Assembly (NCBI GenBank): GCA_022225965.2
Contig: JAKJXP020000070.1
Span: 62,001-126,000 of the forward strand
Source: Diatrype stigma
Lineage: Eukaryota; Ascomycota; Sordariomycetes; Xylariales; Diatrypaceae
Length of the DNA stretch: 64,000 nucleotides
Direction: 5' to 3'
Positions 1-11,981 of the stretch are shown one piece after another. The first letter of the stretch is position 1; each line of letters opens with the position of its first letter. The notes beneath the pieces were generated by a model. The model searched no databases and was not told the origin of the DNA. It was given only the letters and a program-made list of their open reading frames with translations. Made by a program: the position numbers and the translations under genes.

Positions 1-1084
1 TATTGACTTGCCTACCTACCTACCTAGATTGACATGGCTCCGTAAAGCTGGTATTAGATGACCTGCCTGCCCAACTAGCTATTGTGTTTGCTTGTATTAT
101 CAATCCAGGGGTTTTCTTTCCCTTTGCTTATCTATTTATCATCTTGCCCTCGTCGCCGCGTTCTTTAGTTTTTTTCAGTAGTACGGGCGGGAAATGCAAA
201 GTCACGGACATATTCAGGAACTCTGCGATTGCGAAACTTCTATTGGACTACCTATTATGGAGAAGAATAAAAACTGCGTTCCCTACCTGCCTGGGTTAGG
301 CGGGTGAGGGGGGTATGTGCGTCCTATTACCAACGTCCAATATCGAAAACCATGTGATATATCAACAAACAATGTACTAAACAACCGACCGACCCTGTTT
401 CCGTTGACCTGTTACCGTTGCCCTGTTTCCGTTGACCTGTTCCCCTTGCTCCCCTTAATTCTCACAACCCTTTTTTTTTTTCTTCTTTTTTTCTGTTTTC
501 TTTCTCATAGCATCGGAATCATGATGCGATTCCATCCGGTCTGCAGTGGTGGGATGGTTATCCTCTGTTAGGATGATAATGAGCTAGCTGACTGCGTATA
601 ATCAAGTCGTAATCATGGCCTCTGAGTAAACTTGGAAGACCTGCTGCTTAGGACTGTTGCTGAAGAAAAGAAAAGAAACAGTTGGCGGTAGTCGTAAAGA
701 ATGGTTCGCCTCCTCCTCTAGGGAAGGCTGGCTGCCTTTGCCATCGCGGGATAATTGCAGCCTCGTTATCATAATGCGTAAAAAACAATCTCCCCCCCGG
801 GCCAAGAATAAACCCCTTCCATGAAGCAGCGCACCAAATGCGCACAGAAAGAAACCACGGTTTTGAGGTGATTCGCGAAAAGTAGCCATCGTCATCGTAT
901 GTCCATGGAATCATCATCGTGTATGTGCAGGGAATGGAGGTATGTGCCCCTTTATTTCCAATACAACCATCCAACACGTTTCATCGCCTATCCGCCCTCA
1001 TGGGCGAATATGTACCCTGGATATCGGGATAGTGAGACAGCCAACGTTGCCAAAGTGGCGTCGACGTGGTGAAGCAATCAGGCT
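1..1084. other. Intergenic / left edge, no supported gene
   Basis: I see no gene here. The first 30 bases carry a short CCTA tetranucleotide run, and there is a T-rich pyrimidine tract around 465-505. The open frames are short, unlike any family I know, and biased to Phe/Leu/Pro by the pyrimidine tracts. The right part should include the 3' untranslated region of the minus-strand Pal1 gene that ends at 1085. Confidence 0.6.
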
Positions 1085-3236
1085 TCATTCGTCGTCACGA
1101 AGCTTATCCCGGAGGCTGCCAAGTCGCCTCTTCAGACCATCACTAAGTCGTTTGCCGGAAGTGCTAGTTCTTCCCGTGTCAACGTCCCTCGATTCTCCCC
1201 TAGGAACCCGTTGGTAGCCCGAAGGCCCAGGACCACAGTCGCTGGTGCTGCGCTGTCTAACCGCAACGCCTCGGTCTTTGCCTCGCGAGCTTCTCGATCT
1301 GTGGTGCGAGGTAGGCTGCATTTCATAGATAGCGCCGCCTCCATTGACACTCAGGTGCTTTCTGTGTTGTTTCTGGGCCTTTTCGTCATTATCCTTAGTG
1401 AATGACGGTTCGCCCTTTCCCTTCAGGTCCTTCGGGTCGTATTGGACGCCGGGCCATCTCCTATAAGGGCCACCAGGAGCGTCGTCTTCCCTCATAATGT
1501 CGGGACCCTCCTGGTAGTGTAGGGTGCGGCCGAACATGTCTGGTTCGCCTGGGGGAATGATTGCAGTACCCTGCAGCGGGACATGCTTCTGGAGCGAGTC
1601 TTGCACAAACTCAGGCGGAGTCGCTTTGAGAGCCTCCATGTTCGATGTCTTCACAGCATCGACTGGAGCGTATCTTTTGTCGCGATTTCTGGATGCCAGC
1701 GTGGCATCGAACGGTCCTTCATGGTGGTAGGCACCACCGAAACCGATATTGTCTAGTCGGTCGATAACATCGGTCTGCACAAAATTCTTCTTACGAAGGT
1801 GTGGAGTTCGGTTGGCGACCTTAACATGGTGCTGGATTTGGTCTAAAGGTCTTTGCAACATGTTTCGTGGGGAGGGAGATGGTGGGTACGGTGTACTCGG
1901 ACCTGAAAATGAGCCCCTGAATTGTTGGGATAAGTTGGTGCTGGTGCTGCTAACACCAGGGGAATGACCCTGAATAGAATCAGAATCGGAATAGGAGATT
2001 CGGCGTGGATGATAAGCGCCGGGGTCCGATCTGGACAGTTCGCTGCGGTTCCGAGAATATGGCTTAGGAGACGTTCGATATTGTTGTCCTTGGGGGCCGC
2101 TGGAGAGGGTTGTGACAGACTCCTGACTTTCGTTCACTACAGTATGACCTATAGTATTGATCGGAGGAGGGTTGGAGGGCGTAGAGGTTGTGCTTTCAGA
2201 CTGAGAGCGGATGGGACGGGATGTTCTAATATGAACAGAACCAAGACCAGTGACCTGGAAGGGTTCAAGTTCGGTTAAAGGTCCAATAATAGAATCATAT
2301 GCCTAACGAACGACTGTCAGCCACTTGAACGCGCGTATTCAACCAACGTGCTATGTATTGCATTGCCAGATGATGTGTATGATGCAATAGCCCGTCTGCG
2401 CCCACTGAGGAGAGCCCAAGATAAGCCGCTAGATAAGTGCTAGAGACGTGCTAGAAGTGCTAAAAGTGCTAGAGACGTGCTAGAGACGTGCTAGAGACGT
2501 GCTAGAGAAGGGCGATTTGTAGGGCCTAGGCCTGCGGGACATTTAAGCTCCAGCCAGTGACGCAAGACATGCAGGGGTGTGGGCACCGGGAGATGTGGCA
2601 CGAATCAGACGATACGGGACGGGTTGACGGGCATGGACATGGACATGGGCGATCTCCATGGATCCATCCAATGCATGTTAGTCTCTGTTAGATAAGCAGA
2701 AACGTTGAAATGCAAATGCAAATGCAAATGCGCCAAGACGGATGATTGGGTGCGCAAGCACAACATCCCGTTCTCAGCTTCCTGCTTGTAAAGATTGACA
2801 GAACACCGACAGCCCTTCGTACTGACTGACTGACAATATGCTCAATGTGCTAAACAAACCGGAGAGGTTCGCCGAACAGTGACCAACTTCAACATCACCT
2901 GAAGAGGGAAGAGCACGAATTGCTGGAAAGCAGATGTAACCGGCCGAGAACAAGCCGCAGCTAACGGCCGATCAAGTATGTAGGGATGCGCCTAGCCAGT
3001 GGAGCCGTGGCTTGCAACGGATATGCAGCATGATGTGATCTGATGTAGGTATGGAGCAGGTAGACAATATAGATCGAACTTACCCGATGTTTAATCTCTG
3101 CTGGGTCCTTGTTGTCTTTCTCTGGCTTCTTAGACTTCGAACTACTTCGCTTCTTCCTCTGCGACAATCGGTGGAACAGGCCTCCTAGGCCCTTAGGCCG
3201 GATGTCTCCATCGGTGAATGCCCTCACTCTTGCCAT
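1085..3236 (-). CDS. pal1: Pal1-family cell morphology protein (2 exons)
   Basis: The protein belongs to the fungal Pal1 family, which in fission yeast acts at growing tips and endocytic sites to keep cell shape. The large exon (2302-1085) encodes 405 residues. It contains the family signature RLDNIGFGGAYHHEGPFDAT followed by a conserved PVDAVKTSNMEALKATP block (about residues 230-286), then a basic, Ser/Arg-rich disordered tail ending in RRLGSLRDKLRDDE. This exon has no usable ATG near its 5' end, so an upstream exon is needed. The best candidate is 3236-3084: ATG in a good context, 51 codons, basic, ending at a GTAAGT donor in phase 0. The acceptor TAG at 2305-2303, preceded by a GCTGAC branch site, is also phase 0. 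The joined product is 456 aa. The implied intron (3083-2303, 781 bases) is long for a fungus and holds a tandem repeat, so exon 1 is an inference; the family call is firm. Confidence 0.85.
2436..2510. repeat. Tandem 11-base GTGCTAGAGAC repeat inside the pal1 intron
   Basis: About six to seven imperfect copies of GTGCTAGAGAC or the shortened GTGCTAAAA / GTGCTAGAA forms lie head to tail. The array lies within the long intron inferred for pal1 and may account for part of its unusual length. Confidence 0.75.
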
Positions 3237-5301
3237 GGCGCCTCCAGGCGCTGGTGTTGTCCAGCTAGGCAGGAAAACAAGCAGTACTAAGGTCGACGAT
3301 GAGCTTCAAGGTTGATGGCAGTGGTGCGTGTAGGACCGAAATCGATACCGAACTCCAATGTCGATGCCGAATTCTAACGTCGATGACAGTGATACAAGTG
3401 GTTCCAGGAGGTCGGCGATGACTTCAAAGCTGAAGGCAGGGATGCTTGCTAGTCATTCAATAAGAAGTGGATAGGAACGAGGTCAACAATACCGCTCAGA
3501 TGCCGATGGCAATGATGTAGGTTGTGAATACCAGGAGTGATGGGTTATGGATAAAGCCGAATTGAACTATGAGGTTCAGTTCATGGGTATCAATGGACCT
3601 TCAAATCCGGTAACAAGCTTGGAAGTCAACACTAGTACTGCGGGTTAGAAATGCGAACAGTGTTGTGTTGGGGGGTATCGACGCGAGCCAAACGCGTGCT
3701 TGGTTGTTGATGTTCTGGGTGACCAATTTTTCCAATGATGTTGGATAGGAAAGCTGTCATAATACTGGCTGGTGTAGATGCCTTCGACAGATGCAAGTAC
3801 CGCTATCCAAGTACTGTGGTGTAATCAGCTGGGCTAGGCTGAGCTGGTGATTTTGACCTTCGACGGCGTTACTGTTGTTAGTTCTTTTCTACAAGAAAGA
3901 GATGCCACTAGCACTACATAGATGCTGAACAAAGTGAAGGGGTGCAGAAAATATGAGATACATGAGGGTTGTCAAGGCCGTCGAGGTGTGATATTCTTCC
4001 TGCCTGTCTGTACCGGAGTACTTTGTATTGTATGTTACTGCTTCATACCTACCTAGGTACTTACCTAATACCAATACTTCGATAACTACTAGGAAGGTGC
4101 TTTTAAACGTACCATTGTGATGTAGCTTGGAAGATATACAAAGCTATCATGGCCAGGCAGTGTCATTTCAGTGCAATGGTACTACTATATGTCTGTTCAT
4201 ACAACTTGCTGTAAGGTAAATACTTACTTACGTGCCAACTAGATTTTATGGATAAGATAGAGGCCCTACCTAAGTAGTTAATCCAGATTAAGGGATTTAC
4301 AATGCAAAAATACGTAGGTAGGTATATTATTCCGATATGGTACCTGGTATCAGGTGCATTAGGTCCAGCAAGTACTAAGATAAACAGATATAGATGAGTT
4401 GCGATGGCAACCAAAGGTACATATGTATTCAAAGGCTTGAGGATCACCTACGGTCTACATATATCCGACTAAGCATTCGCTATACTACATATGTACCTGC
4501 ATGGACACATCTACTTTATTTTACATGCACATACAAGTCTCCTGGCTTATATTCTTCAGACCAGGCTGGTCAACCAAGCAGTCTGAAATCTTCAACTCAA
4601 CGTCACAGCACACTAACTTGCTGACTCAAGGCTTTATCCTATAAAATTTACTCTTCGTCATGTCGATTCCTGCTGGGGTTGAGATATAGGAGTCATCTCT
4701 TATGATGTAGGCTACTTGTAGTATGGATACAACCTAACCGTGTATAAACGGCTACTATATATGGATGTTACTGGCCTGCTATTGGCCAATGGTGCGATCA
4801 TCTAACCCTAAAGATCACCACCGAATTATTATTCGATGGTCTCACCTGTCTAGATCTAGCCATCTGAGATGGATGACAGCCAAATTGGGCAGGTCGTTCG
4901 GCAGTTCTAGACATGCCCATGTCGGTGATCCATGCTCCGCCAGCCCTACCAGTGGAACCTTGAGGCCATGTGGTTGACAAGCCACTAAACTGCCTACGGT
5001 ATTGTACGTTGTATCATGTATGTACAGTACAATACATACAGTCAGTGCCTAACTAAAACAAGGGCCAGGCCAGTGCTAAACCTTGGAAGTAAACAACACA
5101 ACGTTGGCAGGTCTTCCATACATTGCCATGATACATACGTAAGTCCGTAGCACACCGGACTTCAAGACTTCAAGTTACAGATCAAAGCCTTCTTTAGCCC
5201 CGGCGTAAGTATCAGAATGAGATAGCGAGTATGCAAATTCACACAGCACAAGACCAATTATATGCTCAGCAGCCATAGCGCCATGCAACCCGCGAACTAC
5301 C
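3237..5301. other. Intergenic between divergent pal1 and usb1
   Basis: This is a divergent promoter region of about 2 kb with no recognisable gene. A stretch at 3290-3560 is rich in short GTCGATG/GATGCCGA-like repeats. Several TACCTA/TAGGTA motifs occur near 4050-4080 and 4260-4330. An AACCTTGGAAG motif lies at 5079-5089, about 210 bases before the usb1 start codon. Confidence 0.6.
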
Positions 5302-6590
5302 ATGGCTCTTGTAGATTACTCCTCGGGATCAGACTCGGACTCGGACTCGGACTCGGGCTCGGGCCCGGGCCCAGAATCCGGTCTGAAGGTCCCGAGTGAT
5401 TCATCAGCGTCTCCGGCCGAGGCGAGAACGGAGACCAGCGACCGCGACGCGGCAGCTCCTCTGGCTAAGCGGCGGAAGGTCTCAGAACAAACGAAGCCAC
5501 TTGGGACCGCCTCGTCCTCGTCTCTTCCGCCACTGCCTTCAGCCTTCCACGATCTGTATGCTTCCACCGTCCGTGTGAGCACGAATGACGACCCAACCCT
5601 ACACCAGGGTCGCAAGCGGGTGAACCCGCACCGCGCTGGTAACTGGCCGACCCATCTATACATTGAATGTAAGTCCAATCAAGTGCCCGGCCTAGCTTAG
5701 CCATCCATCTCATACGTGAAAGCACATTTCGTCAAATAAACGTAATATGAGAATGTATATGTATATAATATATAAAGCTGAAAAACAGAACAGGGCACCC
5801 AACCGATGCGCAACGAGCCCTGCTCACATCGCTCCTGGACAAGATCCAGTCATCATCCGCGGCCTCCTCCCCCCCCTCATCTTCCCCCCCAGAGATCCTA
5901 TCCTTCCTGAACTCGGACCTGGGCGCCCCGCAGCCCCTGCACATCAGCCTCTCGCGGCCCATCGTGCTCAGCACGTCGCAGAAGGACGGGTTCCTGGAGC
6001 GGCTCGTCGCCAGCCTCGGGAAGAGCGGCGTCCCGCCCTTCGACCTGGCCCCGCGCGCCCTCGCGTGGCACCGCACCGCCGAGTCCGCGCGGTCCTTCCT
6101 CGTCCTGAGAGTCGCCAGCACCAGCAGTAAACCCGCGACAGCAGCAGCTGCTGCTACTACTACTACTACTACTACTACTACCGCGAGTAGTGGAGGGGAC
6201 CCTACCATAGCGGGAGCGGGAGCGGGAGCGGGAGCGGGAGGATCGACGAACCCCGAGCTCGCGCAGCTCCTCGGCCGGTGCAACCGGCTGGTGGCCGAGC
6301 ACGGCCAGCCGCCGCTGTACGCGCCGCGGGTGCTGGAGGGCGGCAGCGGCAGCGGCAGCGGCAGTGGCACGGCGGCGCTGCTGCCGGACGACGCCTTCCA
6401 CGTCTCGGTCGCGTGGTCCTTCGCCGAGGTGGACTCGGACCTGCGGGCGCGCACCGAGGCGGCGTTCGCCGAGCCGGGCTTGCGGGGCGGGGTGCTGGCC
6501 GCGCGCCTGCATGTCGACGGCGTCAAGGCCAAGATCGGCAACGCCGTCACGCATGTGCCGCTGCCCGGGGCGAGAGCGGGTAGGAGGTAG
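5302..6590 (+). CDS. usb1: U6 snRNA 3'-end phosphodiesterase Usb1 (2 exons)
   Basis: Usb1 is a nuclear 2H-family 3'-5' exonuclease that trims the U-tail of U6 snRNA and leaves a terminal phosphate. Exons are 5302-5668 and 5794-6590; the 125-base intron has a GTAAGT donor and a CAG acceptor, and phase 1 rebuilds the Trp of the conserved HLYIEWHP segment. The product is 387 aa. The two catalytic HxS tetrads' cores are visible: H172-I-S174 in LHISLSRP and H325-V-S327 in FHVSVAWSF. The N-terminus is acidic Ser/Asp-rich, followed by a basic KRRK patch and the typical [17 protein letters not shown] block. Between the two motifs lie low-complexity insertions (a Thr9 run from an ACT repeat, Gly-Ala and Gly-Ser runs), making the spacing between the motifs larger than usual. 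The right family is not in doubt; the exact C-terminus follows the first in-frame stop. Confidence 0.93.
6151..6368 (+). repeat. Three coding microsatellites in usb1
   Basis: Within the second usb1 exon there are an ACT run (about 6152-6182, Thr codons), a GGGAGC run (about 6210-6240, Gly-Ala) and a GGCAGC run (about 6343-6368, Gly-Ser). All keep the reading frame, and they sit in the linker between the two catalytic HxS motifs. Confidence 0.85.
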
Positions 6591-9500
6591 GAGGTGGGAG
6601 AAGCGCATACGGCTCGCTGCCTTCGAGCTGGGAGAACTTTCTCATAACTAATTACTCGAGGCTTAGAATTAGGCCTTCCTGCCTACCTATCTACCTGCCT
6701 ACCTGCCTACCTATCTACCTGCCTGCCTGCCCTTACCCTATCCTCTCCTACCCTAGGTATGTCGCTTGACGCGAAAAGCAAGCTGTCCGTCGTATCATAG
6801 GGAGCTGTCATATTGCGGTGCTACCGTCCCGTGCATTAGTCAACCACCTATGCAACTCTATGTTATGGTGTGCTATGGTGTGCTACCTATGGTATTCGCG
6901 TTCCACAGCGGTGAAGGGGTCTCTTTCGCTCCTTGTGGAGGCTGTTCGTTAAGGTGGGCTACGCGACATATTGCATTATACATATGTATCTATATCACGG
7001 CGGTCTGGTGCTCTACATGAATAATATTCTATTTCTATGTCAGGTCCTACTTAGGTAGTTATACATAGAGACATCTTTTATGCGTAAAAGGCTCTGTGTG
7101 TTTAAGCAGCATGTCACATTCACATGTGTATTTGGGTAGCACGTCAATGGGGGGGCCTCGAAACTCTCTAAAGGGTCTACGTAACTACGTCGCAGCGCAA
7201 GCGTGCTTTGTGGTCTTGGTGTTCCCCCACGCACGCAGCGAGATCCTGACCAGTCGGTTTCACCCAGCCTGCCCAGCCTGCCCAGCCCTTTCTGTGGTGT
7301 TTATTGTCCTTCCAAGATCCAGGATCCAATCAAGCGTTTCAAGTGACGTTTTGCTTAGGGGCATGCCAAGATAGATCTGCCATCTAGCTACCCTGCCACT
7401 AGCTCTCCAGCTTCGATCAATCAAACGTTGCTATATCTTAAGGGCCAAGACCTATTTATTATACATATGTGGCTAGGAGTAGGTGGTCGGGTCCAATATT
7501 CGTGATTGATTTGATGTTCACCCTATGGAGCCTTTTACACAAGTGCGGTTTCAATCGCTATTTTTGACCGCCACCCTGCTTCACATCACACATACCATAG
7601 TGCGTACGTAGCCTGCGTGGTATGTATTGGCAGGAAGTTGCGAGCCGAGACGAGACGGTGGTGGTGGTGGTGGTGGTGATATCTGGGCTTTTGCGCATCG
7701 GGATGCAGGTTTACTGCAGGCTTGGAGGCATCGCTCATCACTTTTGAAGTATTGCATCTCAAGTCTACGAGTTGCTACCTACTTTGTAAATGATAACGGA
7801 ACTTGGTTTGATTAAAAGTGATGTATTTGTGTATAACATATAATTATAGGAAGTTCAAGAGAGGCAGGGCTGGTAAGTATGATGTCGTCTGTGTGCGGAC
7901 GACACGCATACTGCCTACCGCATCATCAAAGATCATGCTGAGAATCCCGGTGGTAACCTGACAATTATGTCGTGATATGGAAGTACGGTAGATAGGCAGG
8001 CAGATAGGTAGGCTGCAGCCTTCGTCTTCCCTTCCTCCATCTTCCCTGCAGCCTTCAGTCACCCATGTTCCTATGCACGTAGGGCACTGTTCTGACCTCG
8101 GGCCTGCCGGCAGCGGCGGCGCAATCTTTGTGTGATGATCTCGCAGTGCAGTGCAGTGCAGCGCGACGGCGGCGGCGGCGGCGGCGACCTGTCGATCACC
8201 CGCGGTCTGCCGCCCTCGCTGCCTCGCTGCCTGCTTTCCCGCTTGCCAATTTCTGCAGCCAAGTCGATGGTAGGAAGAAGTGTCCGTCAGGTCAGGTCTT
8301 GGCCCCGAATCACGGGAGACGAGCGAGTCGCACCGCCAAGGGGTTTTCCGAGCGATTGTGAGACCCCTTCTTCCCATCTTCCCGTCTTCCTATCTACCTG
8401 CCTTTGCCTCCCTTCTGCCCGAGACAGTTACCCGAGCAAAAGTACGGGCGGGAGAGCTGGCCCGTTCGAATCGGCACCGCTTTCCGCCCCCCGCTCCTTC
8501 TCCTTTTCCTTGCGCGTTAACTATTAGCCAGCCAGCTGTTGTGGATCGCGCGATGGGCACGGACGACCGGGTGGTGAGATGCATTCATTCCGTGATGCCC
8601 GCTTTGTATGGGTTGGCAAGCTTTCGGCTCTACGCAACGAATGAAAACTATATATCTACGGCTTGATCTATGGGGACCGAGCTACCGGCTGCATGGCATT
8701 CTTCACATGGAGCGGGGCGGGAAAAGGAAAAGGGCTCCAGGTAGTTATGGGGAGGTTTCCAGGTTCTCCAACGTTGCCAGGCGTTAGTCATCGACCAACC
8801 AGATTTTCCCGAGATCCGATTTGACGATTCCAGTCATCGTCATCAGCAAGGGAGCGCCAGTTTACTCCTTTACTGAGTTGCTCGAAAGTGTTACGCAACA
8901 ACAGCAGCAGCAGCAGCAGCAGCAAATGCTTATCGACAAGATGGGCCAGAACCCGACGGACGTTTATACGCGGGTTATAGTTATATAGTTACCTTATATA
9001 GTTACCTAGGTACATAGTTATCAACAGGAGCTTATAGCTTTGTCTGCTAGGTGATTACACCACTGGTAATTACTTCGTGCGTACTTGGCCACCCATCTAT
9101 TCATCTCTCTATCTATAGTTACACCATCCTCCCCATCCTTGACGTCTTGGTTTCACTACAGATTGAATCCCGTCTTGGTAAGGCCTTGGGCCGACTTGGC
9201 GTCGTCGCTGATCGCTTTTGGGGTACGCTTACCTACCTAGGTACGTATGTAACTTACCAAGGCTTATGTGCCTACCATGCACCTACTCAAATACCTTGAC
9301 ATGATGTATGCAGGCTTGCTACGCTACATCTGTCAAAGGGGAGGAGGGGCGGGGCGAGAGGGATGCAACGGGGGGTGTTTTCTTTGCCCCAGTCTGCAAT
9401 CTCGACACCATTACCACCATCTAACTAACAACGATTTGGCTAGGAAGTAGTTAGCACATGCAACGCGCACACCGTCGATTTATTAGCTGAGGGATCTACG

Positions 9501-9880
9501 AAGTGCGCCTTCGTCATATCTGTGATACCATCAGGGTATGCGTGTATATATGGCAGGTATATATGGCGGGTCCAGACCACCCCTTCATCCTCGTACGGAA
9601 AAGACGTGCGCTGCATGTGTTTCGCTCGTTTGGTGACTTTGACTGCGTCGTGCGTCGTGCGTCGTGCGTCGTGCGTGAGCAGCAGACTTGAGCTAAAAAG
9701 CTGGAACCTTGGCCCTTAGGTAGGCATGTATGTAGGTATGTAGGTTCTCTCGTGTCGTGGAGTCTGGGGTTTTCAAATGCCCGCCTCCAACCGCCCGAAT
9801 GAGAAGGATGACAGCAGCAACTGGCAAGTGTATCCGACCAAACAGGCAGACGGTGCTTTGTAAGGGTCTTTCATGTGAAA

Positions 9881-9914
<34 letters not shown>

Positions 9915-11069
9915 GAGCAGCAGCAGCAGGAGCAGCCATGCGGGCGCCAGTTAGGCTCGCCCAGGCGCCCCTAGTGCTAAAGTCGAGGGTCTAGCTTAAC
10001 ACCAGGTCTAACCCAAGCTTTTCATCGCAAATACCATCCCCAGGACCCTTGGCCGTCCTGGCCAATGGTGCAATTTTCTGCCCAATGCGGTCATTCTACG
10101 CGGCGATATCTACCAAATGCCTACCAAACGCCTACCGGCGATAGGGCAACACAAGCAGACAAGGAAACAAATGCGGTCTGGTGATCGGCGCCCGTAGTGA
10201 GACGGCCTCGAGCTATCCCATTGCTTGTTTTCCAACCCTGGATGATCAAAAGCGGGGATGACGATGGGGGCTTACCTACCTAGGCTGCTAGGTATGTATG
10301 TGCCTGTGTGCATTACATACTTTCTTCATACATACATCCATGACACATGCAGTTCACTAACCCAGTTCACTTCATGATGGATGCCGTGTGGGAAGGGAAA
10401 GCAAGTACAGTTCAGTTGGGTTTGTAAAGTGGTTTTTTTGTTGTCATTGCTAAGCTAAGTACCTAAGCCCGAACAATTTCTTGCCTGCCGCGTACCTAGC
10501 TTGGGTGGTGTCGCTCACACCTGCCTCGATACAATTTGATCCCTATTTTGTCTGCTTTCTTTTTCGAGTTCGTACAGCCGACCAGGCCTGATGACCCTCC
10601 CCCTCCTCCCCCTGCGTTAGGTGAGAGTGAGCGAATGTGTGGGAGGGAAAGCTGGCGGAAGATGCAGAAGAAACCCCATGCTGAAGAAAAAAACGCCGCT
10701 AAGTAAGTCCTTATGTAGATAACCCGCTGACCCGCATCGTAATCAATCATGGTGGTGGTTAGAGGCAAGTCTTTCCTTCTGATCCATCCTGCTTGCACCC
10801 ACATAGGTAACCCCCAAACGCTGAAACGCCCCTCTTTAGAAAGTCATCAAGGTGCCAGAAACATGGATGCGAAACTACGAGTAGCCGGAGGTTCTAGCCC
10901 TCTTTTTTTGTGTAGTAGATGTGCAAGTCCCGAGTGGATGCTAGTGAAGGGGATTCCCCCTCTCATTGCTGTCGTAAACGTCGTCATGAAATCGATTGGA
11001 GAATCATTGTCTTGTCGCTATTGTTGGTTGTGATTGCATGGTTTGCTGCCAAGGCACGCTGCTGCCGTT
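6591..11069. other. Gene-free stretch rich in microsatellites
   Basis: I recognise no gene in these 4.5 kb. Repeats seen: CCTGCCTACCTATCTA-type run at 6678-6732; GCCTGCCCA at 7264-7288; GGT run at 7658-7680; GGC run at 8165-8187; CAG runs at about 8902-8924 and 9883-9936; GTCGTGC at 9645-9676. CCTACCTAGG/TAGGTA motifs recur near 9230, 9720 and 10265. The open frames across the CAG and GGC runs are poly-Ser, poly-Leu or poly-Arg and look like by-products of the repeats. Confidence 0.6.
9883..9936. repeat. CAG/AGC trinucleotide repeat
   Basis: An almost pure AGC run is broken by two AAG/AGG units. It is not inside any supported gene. Shorter CAG runs occur at about 8902-8924 and 61846-61870, also outside genes. 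Confidence 0.9.
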
Positions 11070-11327
11070 TTACTCGACGGCAACCTCGTTTGTGACCTCG
11101 TGCCAGTCTTCCTTGTGCTCGTCGGGGTGCTCACCCCAGTGGACCGGGCCGAGCTTGAGGAAGCGCAGGCTCTTGGCCTCGCTGCTCGTGGTGCTGGTGC
11201 TGGAGCTCCGGCGAGGGGCGGCGGGCTTGATGTCCTGGGCAGAGGGGTAGGACTGCGAGGTCGAAGGAGCAAGGGAGAGGAAGTTCTTGGGGAGGGGCTC
11301 GATCTTGCGGAAAGTGTAGGAAGACAT
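11070..11327 (-). CDS. Small conserved fungal protein, 85 aa, unknown function
   Basis: A single-exon frame encodes 85 residues. The first half is Ser/Pro-rich and the second half is hydrophilic, ending in a distinctive RFLKLGPVHWGEHPDEH segment followed by an acidic tail. I believe this WGEH-containing ending recurs in small unannotated proteins of other filamentous fungi, but that is from memory and no function is known to me. The frame stays open for 68 codons upstream to an ATG at 11531. I chose the internal ATG at 11327 because it sits in a CAACCAAG leader context and the upstream codons look like untranslated leader (His, Thr, Pro and Tyr rich). There is no signal peptide and no membrane segment. 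Confidence 0.65.
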   Translation of the reverse strand: MSSYTFRKIEPLPKNFLSLAPSTSQSYPSAQDIKPAAPRRSSSTSTTSSEAKSLRFLKLGPVHWGEHPDEHKEDWHEVTNEVAVE

Positions 11328-11908
11328 CTTGGTTGATGGTCTGGTGGGTGGTAGTTTGGTATGGAATGAAGTGCGAGTTTTCAGCGTCGAGGTAGTTGGG
11401 CCTTCGATCGAAGACTGGTTTCCGAGCAAGCCTTGAGTAGGATAGCAATAATGGGTTGAGGGCGCGTGTAGTTGGTAGTGCGATGGGTAGAGATGAAAGG
11501 AAGAACAAAGGGGGGCCGGGAGATGGTCCAAGACGTGAAAGGGTCCTGAATTTATACTTTTTTTTTCTTCTTACCTTGTACCATCGAAACGCGGACTGGA
11601 CTTATTAATGAAAAGATGGGTGGTGGTGGTAGTGGTGGCTCGCCCATCTCCCCATCCCACCCCACGCGCTCCATGTGGGCAATCTATTCGCTTCGCTTCT
11701 GATATGCCAAGAAACCAAGAAACTCGTCAAATAGGGATTTTCTTTGGGTGCCGCGCATACTGCACAGACAGACAGACAGGACTGCTGCAACAAGCAGCAA
11801 GTCCCAGGGAGCGGCTGTCCCGGATCATACACCCCCCGTTGTAGCGGGTCTCACGTAGGGCGTTCCAACCTGCCTCAACAAAGCTGGGTCAAGTTCATGG
11901 GTTTGCAT

Positions 11909-11981
11909 GGTGTGGGTGTGGGCGTGGGCGTGGGTGTAAGTGTGGGTGTGGGCGGGCGTGCGGGCGTGCGGGCGTGCGTGG
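11909..11981. repeat. GT/GC-rich minisatellite
   Basis: GTGGGTGTGGGC-type units pass into GGGCGTGC units. Open frames across it are poly-Gly/Val or poly-Thr/Pro and are repeat by-products. Confidence 0.85.
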
